NCBI GenBank assembly: GCA_025351615.1
Contig: JANXVP010000001.1
Location: 1 to 19,370 of the forward strand
Source of the DNA: Ramlibacter sp.
GTDB taxonomy: Bacteria; Pseudomonadota; Gammaproteobacteria; Burkholderiales; Burkholderiaceae_C
DNA: 19,370 bases
Reading direction: 5' to 3'
The translations under genes and the position numbers were made by a program. Below the pieces are notes generated by a model. It searched no databases, was not told the origin of the DNA, and worked only from the letters and a program-made list of their open reading frames with translations. Position 1 is the first letter of the stretch; each line of letters opens with the position of its first letter. This document shows, in pieces, positions 13,485 through 19,370 of this stretch.

Positions 13485-14246
13485 ATGCACGACACACAAC
13501 GGGTTTTCGTCGGCGTGGGCGGCTGGACGTACGAGCCCTGGCGCGACAACTTCTACCCGCGGGGCCTGCCGCACAGCCGGGAACTCGGCTACGCCAGCCG
13601 CAAGCTCACCGCGATCGAAGTGAACGGTACCTACTACAGCACCTTCAAGCCCCAGACCTTCGCCCGCTGGCGGGACGAAACGCCAGCCGGTTTCATGTTC
13701 TCGCTCAAGGCCAACCGCTTTGCCACCAACCGCAGGCTGCTGGCGACGGCTGGTGAGTCGATCGAACGCTTCGTTGGCAGCGGCATCAGCGAACTGGGCG
13801 ACAAGCTGGGACCGATCGTGTGGCAGTTCATGCCGACCAAGGTCTTCGACGCCGCGGACTTCGAACCTTTCCTGGCGCTGCTGCCGCGGGCGGTGGATGG
13901 ACTCCCTCTGCGCCATGTCCTGGACGTCAGGCATGAGAGCTTCAACACACCGGAGTACCTCGCACTCGCGCGCAGGTACGGCTGCGTGACGGTCCATACC
14001 GACTCGGAAAAATTTCCGTCCCTCGTCGACGCACAGGCCTGGTTCGCGTACGTCCGGCTGATGCGCAGCGAGGCCTCCAATCCAACCGGCTACCCGATCC
14101 CGCTGCTCGGTCAATGGGCGCAGGGCGCGCAGGCATGGGCCAACGGACCGGCGCCGCGCGACGTCTTTATCTACTTCATCAACGGCGCCAAGGAAAGAGC
14201 CCCCGGGGCGGCGATGGCGCTGTTGCAACATCTCGCTCCCGAGTGA
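13485..14246 (+). CDS. DUF72 domain-containing protein (YecE-like)
   Basis: 253-aa predicted TIM-barrel protein of the DUF72 family; biochemical function unknown. Family hallmarks: VGVGGWTYEPWRDNFYP near the N-terminus (about 9-25), IEVNGTYYSTF (about 43-53), FMFSLKANRF (about 68-77), WQFMP, HVLDVRHESF (about 147-156) and YVRLMRSE toward the end. The start at 13485 is preferred over an upstream in-frame ATG at 13377 because AGGA (13475-13478) lies 6 nt before it and the family motif begins almost at once. Expressed divergently from the M20 peptidase; the small DUF3606 gene follows 120 bp later. Confidence 0.93.
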   Translation: MHDTQRVFVGVGGWTYEPWRDNFYPRGLPHSRELGYASRKLTAIEVNGTYYSTFKPQTFARWRDETPAGFMFSLKANRFATNRRLLATAGESIERFVGSGISELGDKLGPIVWQFMPTKVFDAADFEPFLALLPRAVDGLPLRHVLDVRHESFNTPEYLALARRYGCVTVHTDSEKFPSLVDAQAWFAYVRLMRSEASNPTGYPIPLLGQWAQGAQAWANGPAPRDVFIYFINGAKERAPGAAMALLQHLAPE

Positions 14247-14366
14247 GGTTTGCTTGCGCCGGTAGGAGCGGGATTACAACTTGTCTCGGCCTCAGCGTTC
14301 AGGAACGGTGCGAGCAAGAGCGTCAAATCCGTCCTTGAGCAGTCGAACAACAAGGGAGATGACGCG

Positions 14367-14558
14367 ATGGCTAATGTCTTTGAAACCATTCCGGCACAAC
14401 GCAACCGCATCGACATGACCAACCCCTCGGAAGTCATGTACTGGAGCAAGAAATTTGGCTGCAGCGAACAGCAGCTCCGACAGGCTGTGATCCAGGTCGG
14501 AGAGTCCTCCGCAATGGTGGAACAGCTGCTGGACGGTCAAGACCTGCTGTTGCTGTGA
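14367..14558 (+). CDS. Small DUF3606 domain-containing protein
   Basis: 63-aa protein of unknown function, cytoplasmic by appearance. The core [28 protein letters not shown] matches the DUF3606 pattern: a start rich in D/N and P, then W-x-x-x-hydrophobic, then a helix of the helix-turn-helix-like LxxAV type. A good Shine-Dalgarno AGGGAG (14353-14358) lies 8 nt before the ATG. Its last 22 bp overlap the convergent otnI gene. The 120 bp upstream hold no recognisable gene. These proteins often occur in several copies per genome and are sometimes stress-linked; that role is not shown here. Confidence 0.85.
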   Translation: MANVFETIPAQRNRIDMTNPSEVMYWSKKFGCSEQQLRQAVIQVGESSAMVEQLLDGQDLLLL

Positions 14559-15370
14559 GGCTGTTTCCAGCGCCGTAGCCAGTCCAGACCTGCAGAGGTG
14601 CCGCCATGTTCGCTCCCACGGGCCGGCCGGTACTCACATCCGACCCAGCCTTGCCAGCCGCACATGGCGGCCACTTCGTCGATCACGCCAAACAGGTACG
14701 GATAGTTCAATTCGCCCAGATCCGGCTCGTGGCGCTGCGGCACGCCCGCGATCTGGAAATGCCCGACCTGCCCGGTCGGCAGATACTGGCGGATCTTCGT
14801 CGCCACGTCCCCTTCGACAACCTGACAGTGGTAAAGATCGAACTGGACCTTGACGTTGACAGCGCCGATCTCGGCGATCAGCCGGTGCGCGTCGTCCTGG
14901 CAATTGAGGAAGAAGCCGGGAATGTCGCGCGTGTTGATCGGCTCCATCAACAGGTCGACGCCTTGCTTGGCCGCAAGCGCGGCGGCATACCGCAGATTGG
15001 CGACATACGTCGCCCGCAGCAGTTCGCGGCTGCTTCCCGCTGGCACCAGCCCGGCCATCACATGGATGCGCGGACATTCCAATGCCTGCGCATAGGTCAG
15101 GGCCTGTTCCACTGCTCGCCGGAAATCGTCCTCCCGGCCAGGCAGGCAGGCCAGGCCACGCTCGCCGCTGTCCCAGTCCCCGGGCCCGGCATTGAATAGC
15201 ACTTGCCGCAAGCCGTTTGCCTTCAGGCGAGCGGCGATTTCCGACGCCTCCCACGCATAAGGGAACAGGTATTCCACCGCCCCGAAGCCGTCCCTGGCGG
15301 CCGCCTCGAAGCGATCCAGGAATTCGAGCTCCGGGTACAGCATCGAGAGGTTCGCCGCAAAGCGTGGCAT
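14537..15370 (-). CDS. otnI: 2-oxo-tetronate isomerase / hydroxypyruvate isomerase family protein
   Basis: 277-aa cytoplasmic xylose-isomerase-like TIM-barrel protein. Features: [12 protein letters not shown] start; [11 protein letters not shown] (about 32-42); [16 protein letters not shown] (about 57-72); [15 protein letters not shown] with metal-ligand Glu (about 140-154); [10 protein letters not shown] (about 173-182); [15 protein letters not shown] (about 203-217); and VGCEYRP with the last Glu ligand. OtnI interconverts 2-oxo- and 3-oxo-tetronate in D-erythronate breakdown; the closely related Hyi interconverts hydroxypyruvate and tartronate semialdehyde. OtnI is favoured because the upstream co-oriented gene is a DenD-type dehydrogenase only 13 bp away. 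A strong Shine-Dalgarno (AAGGAGG) precedes the ATG. The 3' end overlaps the DUF3606 gene. Confidence 0.85.
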   Translation of the reverse strand: MPRFAANLSMLYPELEFLDRFEAAARDGFGAVEYLFPYAWEASEIAARLKANGLRQVLFNAGPGDWDSGERGLACLPGREDDFRRAVEQALTYAQALECPRIHVMAGLVPAGSSRELLRATYVANLRYAAALAAKQGVDLLMEPINTRDIPGFFLNCQDDAHRLIAEIGAVNVKVQFDLYHCQVVEGDVATKIRQYLPTGQVGHFQIAGVPQRHEPDLGELNYPYLFGVIDEVAAMCGWQGWVGCEYRPARGSEHGGTSAGLDWLRRWKQPHSNSRS

Positions 15371-15377
15371 GGCTTGC

Positions 15378-15384
15378 CCTCCTT
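15378..15384 (-). promoter_or_regulatory. Consensus Shine-Dalgarno of otnI overlapping the denD stop
   Basis: AAGGAGG on the minus strand, 7 nt before the otnI ATG. Its first base is the last base of the denD TGA. It fixes the otnI start and implies that ribosomes finishing denD are placed to start otnI. It is the strongest ribosome-binding site noted in the window. Confidence 0.85.
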
Positions 15385-16394
15385 CAGCGAACCGGCAGCT
15401 TGACGGCGCCGGCGTTCTCGCGGATGTATTCGCGCACCACGCTCTCGAAGTCCCTGTCAGGCTGCAGCCCCAACGCGTTGGCGCGGGCTGACGCCACGTT
15501 GCCCGGCCAGGTCTTGACCAGCTTCTGGATCGCCGGGTCGGGCGTCCAGTCCAGCAGCGCTGTCGCGGCCTTGCCGGCGACCCGCTCGAGCGCGTCCGCC
15601 ATTTCGCCGACGCTGGTCCGCAGAGCAGGAAGATTCATGGCCGTGAGCGGTCCCCATTCCTGTTCCGTGGCTTCGGCCACGCGAATGATGCCGTCCACCG
15701 TCGTGGCCGGCGAAGCCAGGGCTACCGGCGTTTTGCGCGGGACCGGGCAGGCGCCCTTGAGCCCGGCCAGCGGCTCGCGGATCATCCCGCTCAGGAAGCC
15801 CGACGCAGCGCCGTTGGGCTTGCCCGGTCGGACGCTGACCGTCATCAGCCGGACACTCCGGCCACGGATGAAGCCCTTGCGGGCGTAATCCGCCACCAGC
15901 TGCTCACCGATGAATTTCTGGGTGCCGTAGCTGCTCTGTGGCGTCGGCAAGGTCTCGTCCTGGATCAACTCGGGTAGCTCGAAGCCGGGCGGGTTGCCGA
16001 ACACCGCCAGCGAACTAGCAAAGATGAAGAGTGGCTGGCTGCCCAGCGCCCGGGTCGCCTCCAGCAGCGCCCGCGTGGTGTCGAAGTTGCTGCGCATGCC
16101 GAGGTCGAAGTCCGCTTCGCATTCACCACTCACGGCGGCCGCAAGGTGAAACACCACGTCGGTCCCCGCCGCCGGCAACTTGCGGTTCACCGCGAGCTCC
16201 AGCAGGTCCCCTTGCACGAACGCAACCCGCGCGTTGCCGGCCAGGTCGGCAGGTGGCGGCACCCGGTCGGTCAGGGTGATGCGATCGATTTGCCGCGAAG
16301 GCTCGCCGCCCAGCGACAAGGCGCCTTGCTTGAGCAGGGTGCGAGCCAGGCGCGCGCCCAGGAAGCCGCAGCCGCCGGTGATCAGGATATTCAT
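15384..16394 (-). CDS. denD: D-erythronate dehydrogenase (NAD-dependent epimerase/dehydratase family)
   Basis: 336-aa extended short-chain dehydrogenase, cytoplasmic. The Rossmann motif [12 protein letters not shown] begins at residue 5. D63 lies in VQGDL, and the dinucleotide-contact segment [16 protein letters not shown] at 82-97. The active site is S127/S128 in FASSLAVFG with Y156 and K160 in SSYGTQK. The HLAAAVSGE...DFDLG segment and close linkage to otnI match DenD, which oxidises D-erythronate to 2-oxo-tetronate with NAD+. The start is placed at the ATG giving MNILITGG; an in-frame TTG seven codons upstream is less likely. It lies 63 bp after chrA on the same strand and may share its transcript. 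OtnK and OtnC genes are not adjacent. Confidence 0.87.
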   Translation of the reverse strand: MNILITGGCGFLGARLARTLLKQGALSLGGEPSRQIDRITLTDRVPPPADLAGNARVAFVQGDLLELAVNRKLPAAGTDVVFHLAAAVSGECEADFDLGMRSNFDTTRALLEATRALGSQPLFIFASSLAVFGNPPGFELPELIQDETLPTPQSSYGTQKFIGEQLVADYARKGFIRGRSVRLMTVSVRPGKPNGAASGFLSGMIREPLAGLKGACPVPRKTPVALASPATTVDGIIRVAEATEQEWGPLTAMNLPALRTSVGEMADALERVAGKAATALLDWTPDPAIQKLVKTWPGNVASARANALGLQPDRDFESVVREYIRENAGAVKLPVR

Positions 16395-16457
16395 GGAGTT
16401 GTGTCTTTCCGCCAAAGCACAGAGCGCACAGGATAACGCGCCCCGGCTCGACCCCGG

Positions 16458-17834
16458 TCAGGCCAGCCCGGCAACGCGCAGCAGCAGCCCGGCAAGGGCG
16501 CAGCCGGCAATCACCGGAATTACGCCCAGCTTGAAGCGGAACAGCGCCAGCGCCGCCAGCAGCAGCAAGGCGAGCGCGGCGACATCGATGCCCCCGACAA
16601 CAAATCCGTGCGTCGGCGTCGCCCGCGCAATATGCGCGATGAAGAAGACGGCGAGGCTGGCGATAACGCCGACCACAGCCGCCGTGATGGCGGTGAGGGG
16701 AGCCGTGAACTGCAGCCGGCCATGCGTCGATTCAACCAGCGGGCCACCGGCAAGGATGAACAGGAAGGACGGCAGAAAAGTGAACCAGGTGACCACCACC
16801 GCGGCCAATACCGCGCCCAGGAAGACTGCGTCGGGCCCCAGCACCGCGCGGGTCCAGCCGCCGACGAAGCCGACGAAGGTCACGACCATGATCAGCGGTC
16901 CCGGCGTCGTTTCGCCAAGCGCCAGTCCGTCGATCATTTGCGGACCGGTCAGCCACTGGTACTGCTCCACTGCGCCCTGGTACACATACGGCAACACCGC
17001 ATAAGCGCCGCCGAAGGTCAGCAGCGCCGCTTTGCTGAAGAACCACGCCATCTGCGCCAGCGTCGAATCCCAGCCTTGCGCCAGCACCAGTGAGGCCATC
17101 GGCACAAGCCACAGCACGGCACCCGCGACGACCACCTGGATCAAACGGATCCGGCTGAAGCGTGCATGCGGTGGCGTCGGCGTCTGGTCATCGATCAGCG
17201 CCGGGCCGTAGCTTTGGTCCGACTGCGCGTGGCCTCCTGCAGCACCGAACTGCCGCGGTGCGAACCGCGCGCCGGCAAGGCCCGCCAGCCCCGCGCCGAG
17301 CACCACCCATGGAAACGGCAGGTTCAGCACGGCAATCGCCAGGAAGCTCAATGCCGTGATCGCCCACAGCAGCGGAACCTCGCGCGGATGTTTCAGCGTC
17401 CGGCTGCCGATGCGGTATACCGCGTGCAGGACAATTGCCGCCACGGCCGGCTTGATGCCGTAAAACAGACCGGCGACCCAGTTCACTTCGCCGAAGGCCA
17501 GGTAGACCCAGCTCAACCCGATCAGGATGAACAGCGAGGGCAGGACGAACAGGCCACCGGCCACGACCCCGCCCCAGCTGCGGTGCATCAGCCAGCCGAT
17601 GTAGGTCGCGAGCTGCTGCGCCTCCGGGCCGGGCAGCAGCATGCAGTAATTGAGCGCGTGCAGGAAGCGGCGCTCCGAGATCCAGCGCTTTTTTTCCACC
17701 AGCTCGCGGTGCATGATGGCGATCTGGCCGGCCGGCCCGCCGAAGCTGATGAAGCCCAGCCTCAGCCAGAACTTCAGCGCTTGCGAAAAAGACACGGCCG
17801 CCGGTGCGCCGGTATTCGAAGCCTGCACCGTCAC
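16458..17834 (-). CDS. chrA: Chromate transporter ChrA (two CHR domains)
   Basis: 458-aa inner-membrane protein of the long-chain CHR family, which expels chromate (and perhaps sulfate-like oxyanions) from the cytoplasm. N-terminal CHR domain: LGFISFGGPAGQIAIMHRE (about 26-44) and MLLPGPEAQQLATYIGW (65-81). C-terminal CHR domain: LLTFGGAYAVLPYV, followed by LALGETTPGPLIMVVTFVGFVGG. About ten hydrophobic segments and a soluble linker rich in Q, D and P between the domains. The GTG start at 17834 is chosen because it forms a GTGA overlap with the stop of an upstream 40-codon ORF that has its own Shine-Dalgarno. An in-frame GTG at 17912 would give 484 aa but with a Pro/Gly-rich, poorly conserved-looking extension. 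No chrB regulator is nearby. Confidence 0.93.
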   Translation of the reverse strand: MTVQASNTGAPAAVSFSQALKFWLRLGFISFGGPAGQIAIMHRELVEKKRWISERRFLHALNYCMLLPGPEAQQLATYIGWLMHRSWGGVVAGGLFVLPSLFILIGLSWVYLAFGEVNWVAGLFYGIKPAVAAIVLHAVYRIGSRTLKHPREVPLLWAITALSFLAIAVLNLPFPWVVLGAGLAGLAGARFAPRQFGAAGGHAQSDQSYGPALIDDQTPTPPHARFSRIRLIQVVVAGAVLWLVPMASLVLAQGWDSTLAQMAWFFSKAALLTFGGAYAVLPYVYQGAVEQYQWLTGPQMIDGLALGETTPGPLIMVVTFVGFVGGWTRAVLGPDAVFLGAVLAAVVVTWFTFLPSFLFILAGGPLVESTHGRLQFTAPLTAITAAVVGVIASLAVFFIAHIARATPTHGFVVGGIDVAALALLLLAALALFRFKLGVIPVIAGCALAGLLLRVAGLA

Positions 17835-17953
17835 TGGCCGGCCCCGGCCAGGGCAGCCGGGTTCCAGCTGTGGGTTTCCTGCTGCGCTCCCTGGCTCCAG
17901 CGCGAAGTGCACGTGAACCGGGCCGGGAAAAAGGGAGGGGCTGCGGTGTCCAT
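17831..17953 (-). CDS. Short upstream ORF (40 aa) translationally coupled to chrA
   Basis: ATG at 17953 is preceded by GGAG (17960-17963 on the plus strand) at 6-nt spacing. The 40-residue product begins MDTAAPPFFPARFTCTSRW and is not a family I recognise. Its TGA (17833-17831) overlaps the chrA GTG (17834-17832) in a GTGA arrangement typical of coupled genes. It has no signal peptide or membrane segment. It may be a leader peptide controlling chrA rather than a functional protein. The same frame is open further upstream, but no ribosome-binding site was noted there. Confidence 0.5.
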   Translation of the reverse strand: MDTAAPPFFPARFTCTSRWSQGAQQETHSWNPAALAGAGQ

Positions 17954-18001
17954 GGAAAACTCCGGGTCGAGTTGCCAGCGCTTGGACGGGACACCGTCTT
18001 T

Positions 18002-18039
18002 TCGTGAAGCTCCGGGAGGCTGAAATCCCGAGGTCACGA
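18002..18039. other. Hairpin between the dehydratase gene and the chrA leader
   Basis: Outer arms TCGTGA (18002-18007) and TCACGA (18034-18039) enclose inner arms CTCCGGGA (18010-18017) and TCCCGAG (18026-18032), which pair with one bulged base, around an 8-nt loop. No T-tract follows on either strand, so it is not a standard intrinsic terminator. It lies 9 bp after the dehydratase stop and about 50 bp before the short ORF upstream of chrA, so it may protect the dehydratase mRNA end or take part in leader control. Confidence 0.55.
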
Positions 18040-18047
18040 TCCTACCA

Positions 18048-19370
18048 TCAGCTGCTCGTGAGCGGTCCCGGCACCGTCTGGTCAATGTCCACGGCGCGCA
18101 GGAAGTCGAAGTCACACCCTTGATCGGCCTGGGTCACCGCGGACAGGAACAGCTTGCGGTAACCGCGCACCTTCGGGTCCAACGGATGGGACAGCACCGC
18201 TGCCGCCCGCGCCGCGAGTTCTTCGGGGCTGACCAGCAACGAGAGGGAGCGCTGCGCCACGCTCAGCCGGATTCGGTCCCCGGTGCGCACCAGGCCCAGC
18301 GGCCCGCCTTTGGCCGTCTCCGGCGTCACGTGCACGACGATCGTCCCCCCGGCCGTGCCGCTGATGCGTCCATCCGAGATCCGGACCATGTCCTTGACGC
18401 CCAGACGTCCCAGCTTTTTGGGAATCGGGATGTAGCCCGCCTCCGGCATCCCCGGCGCGCCGACCGGGCCGATCTGCTTGAGCACCAGGATGTCGTCCGG
18501 CCCGACATCGAGCGCGTCGTCGTCGATGCGCGCGGCGAGGTCCTCGAGGTTTTCGAAGACCACGGCGCGCCCTTCGTGCTCCATCAGTGTTTCGGACGCG
18601 GCGGACTGCTTGATGATGGCGCCGCCGGGCGCGATATTGCCCCGCAGCACGGCGATGCCGCCCTGCCCATAGATCGGGTTGGCCATCGTGCGCACGACGT
18701 CCTGCGCAAAGCCGCTGCCGGCGGCGTCGATCTCCTGGCCCAGGGTGCGGCCGGTCACCGTCAGCGCGTCCAGATGCAGCAGGGGCCGCAGTTCACGCAG
18801 CACTGTGACGAGGCCGCCCGCGCGGTGAAAGTCTTCCATGTAATGACGACCCGACGGCTTCAGGTCCACCAGGACCGGCGTCTCGCGGCTCATCGCGTCG
18901 AGCCGGTCCAGGTCGATCGCGATTCCGAGCCGGCCCGCGATCGCGGTGAGATGGATGATCGCGTTGGTCGAGCCGCCGATCGCGAGCAACACCCGCAACC
19001 CGTTCTCGATGGCATGCGCGGTGAGGATCCGGTCCGGGGTCAATTGCTGTTCGATCATCGCCATCGCCTGCTTGCCGGTGCGTTCGGCGATACGGATGCG
19101 GTCAGCGGTGACCGCCGGCGGGGACGCGCCACCCGGCAGCATGATCCCGAGCGCCTCCGCGATGCAGGCCATGGTGCTGGCGGTGCCCATCACCGAGCAG
19201 GTGCCGACGCTGGCGACCAGCTGGTTATTCACCTCCGCAATTTCCTGCGCGTCGATCTGGTCGCCGCGAAAGCTGGCCCAGAACCGCCGGCAGTCGGTAC
19301 AGGCGCCGACCCGCTCCCCCCGGTTCGAGCCGGTCAGCATTGAACCGGTGACCAGCTGGATCGCCGGCAC
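18048..19370 (-). CDS. IlvD/Edd family dehydratase, probable sugar-acid (L-arabinonate-type) dehydratase, 5' partial
   Basis: C-terminal 441 codons; the frame is still open at the window edge (the last codon is GTG read as Val), so about 140 residues are missing from a protein of about 580. IlvD/Edd enzymes remove water from polyhydroxy acids to give 2-keto acids, using a [2Fe-2S] cluster and Mg2+. Visible: AEVNNQLVASVGTCSVMGTAST with C58 as the third cluster ligand; LPGGASPPAVTADR (78-91); LAIGGSTNAIIHLTAIAGRLG (129-149); and ISDGRISGTAGGTIVVHV (331-348), whose S337 matches the catalytic serine of L-arabinonate dehydratase. The cluster ligands and Mg site in the CDKT region lie outside the window. 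Segments such as GACTDCRRFWASFR and LVDLKPSGRHYMEDFHRAGG favour the sugar-acid subgroup over valine-pathway IlvD. The substrate is not settled. Confidence 0.88.
   Translation of the reverse strand: MPAIQLVTGSMLTGSNRGERVGACTDCRRFWASFRGDQIDAQEIAEVNNQLVASVGTCSVMGTASTMACIAEALGIMLPGGASPPAVTADRIRIAERTGKQAMAMIEQQLTPDRILTAHAIENGLRVLLAIGGSTNAIIHLTAIAGRLGIAIDLDRLDAMSRETPVLVDLKPSGRHYMEDFHRAGGLVTVLRELRPLLHLDALTVTGRTLGQEIDAAGSGFAQDVVRTMANPIYGQGGIAVLRGNIAPGGAIIKQSAASETLMEHEGRAVVFENLEDLAARIDDDALDVGPDDILVLKQIGPVGAPGMPEAGYIPIPKKLGRLGVKDMVRISDGRISGTAGGTIVVHVTPETAKGGPLGLVRTGDRIRLSVAQRSLSLLVSPEELAARAAAVLSHPLDPKVRGYRKLFLSAVTQADQGCDFDFLRAVDIDQTVPGPLTSS

Noticed and set aside
16430..16461. Possible denD promoter, CTGACC and TATCCT on the minus strand
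   Set aside because: Spacing is 20 bp and both hexamers are only 4/6 matches; likely chance.
18120..19343. 407-codon plus-strand frame opposite the IlvD/Edd dehydratase
   Set aside because: His/Arg/Gln-rich shadow with no domain; the minus-strand protein is unmistakable.
1..19370. tRNA, rRNA, CRISPR arrays, insertion sequences, prophage genes
   Set aside because: No direct-repeat arrays, cloverleaf-like segments or transposase/integrase motifs were seen on either strand; the only mobile-like trace is the palindrome at 3999-4074.

Overview
The window is a GC-rich (high GC at third codon positions), densely packed chromosomal stretch whose proteins look most like those of Burkholderiales, probably Comamonadaceae (Ramlibacter/Variovorax/Polaromonas type). 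This rests on the ksgA-surA-lptD order with a divergent sugar-kinase gene, the malic enzyme-phosphotransacetylase hybrid, and the protein sequences themselves. No tRNA, rRNA, CRISPR array, insertion sequence or phage gene is visible. Most of the window is ordinary core genome; the accessory-looking parts are at about 2-3.2 kb and 14.5-19.4 kb.

Layout. (1) 2-1861 (+): the 3' four fifths of maeB. (2) 2074-2958 (+): a secreted barnase-type ribonuclease followed 6 bp later by its barstar-type inhibitor. After the barstar stop come a perfect 11-bp hairpin, a coding-like stretch in another frame, and a bidirectional terminator (3153-3181). (3) 3204-7858 (-): lptD-surA-ksgA, with surA overlapping lptD by 4 bp and a REP-like palindrome between surA and ksgA. 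It covers outer-membrane biogenesis (LPS assembly and its periplasmic chaperone) plus 16S rRNA dimethylation. (4) 7917-10926 (+): an AmgK-like cell-wall sugar kinase, rsmE and an MFS transporter, divergent from lptD across a 58-bp compact promoter region. (5) 10868-13371 (-): a monoacylglycerol lipase-like hydrolase whose 3' end overlaps the MFS gene antisense, then an M20 metallopeptidase. (6) 13485-14558 (+): a DUF72 protein and a small DUF3606 protein. (7) 14537-19370 (-): an IlvD/Edd sugar-acid dehydratase (5' end outside the window), a hairpin plus a 40-codon upstream ORF, chrA, denD and otnI.

How the genes fit together. LptD and SurA are functionally linked, since SurA chaperones LptD and other beta-barrel proteins. 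The AmgK-like kinase next to lptD fits peptidoglycan-sugar salvage, but the usual partner murU is not here. DenD and OtnI form the first two steps of D-erythronate breakdown, but the kinase and decarboxylase of that pathway are absent from the window. With the neighbouring sugar-acid dehydratase they suggest a scattered sugar-acid utilisation region into which chrA is interposed.

I do not see a clearly new large system. The most unusual local structures are the barstar 3' end (possible frameshifted tail plus hairpin), the chrA leader (hairpin plus a short ORF coupled by a GTGA overlap), the overlapping divergent lptD/amgK signals, and the REP-like palindrome.
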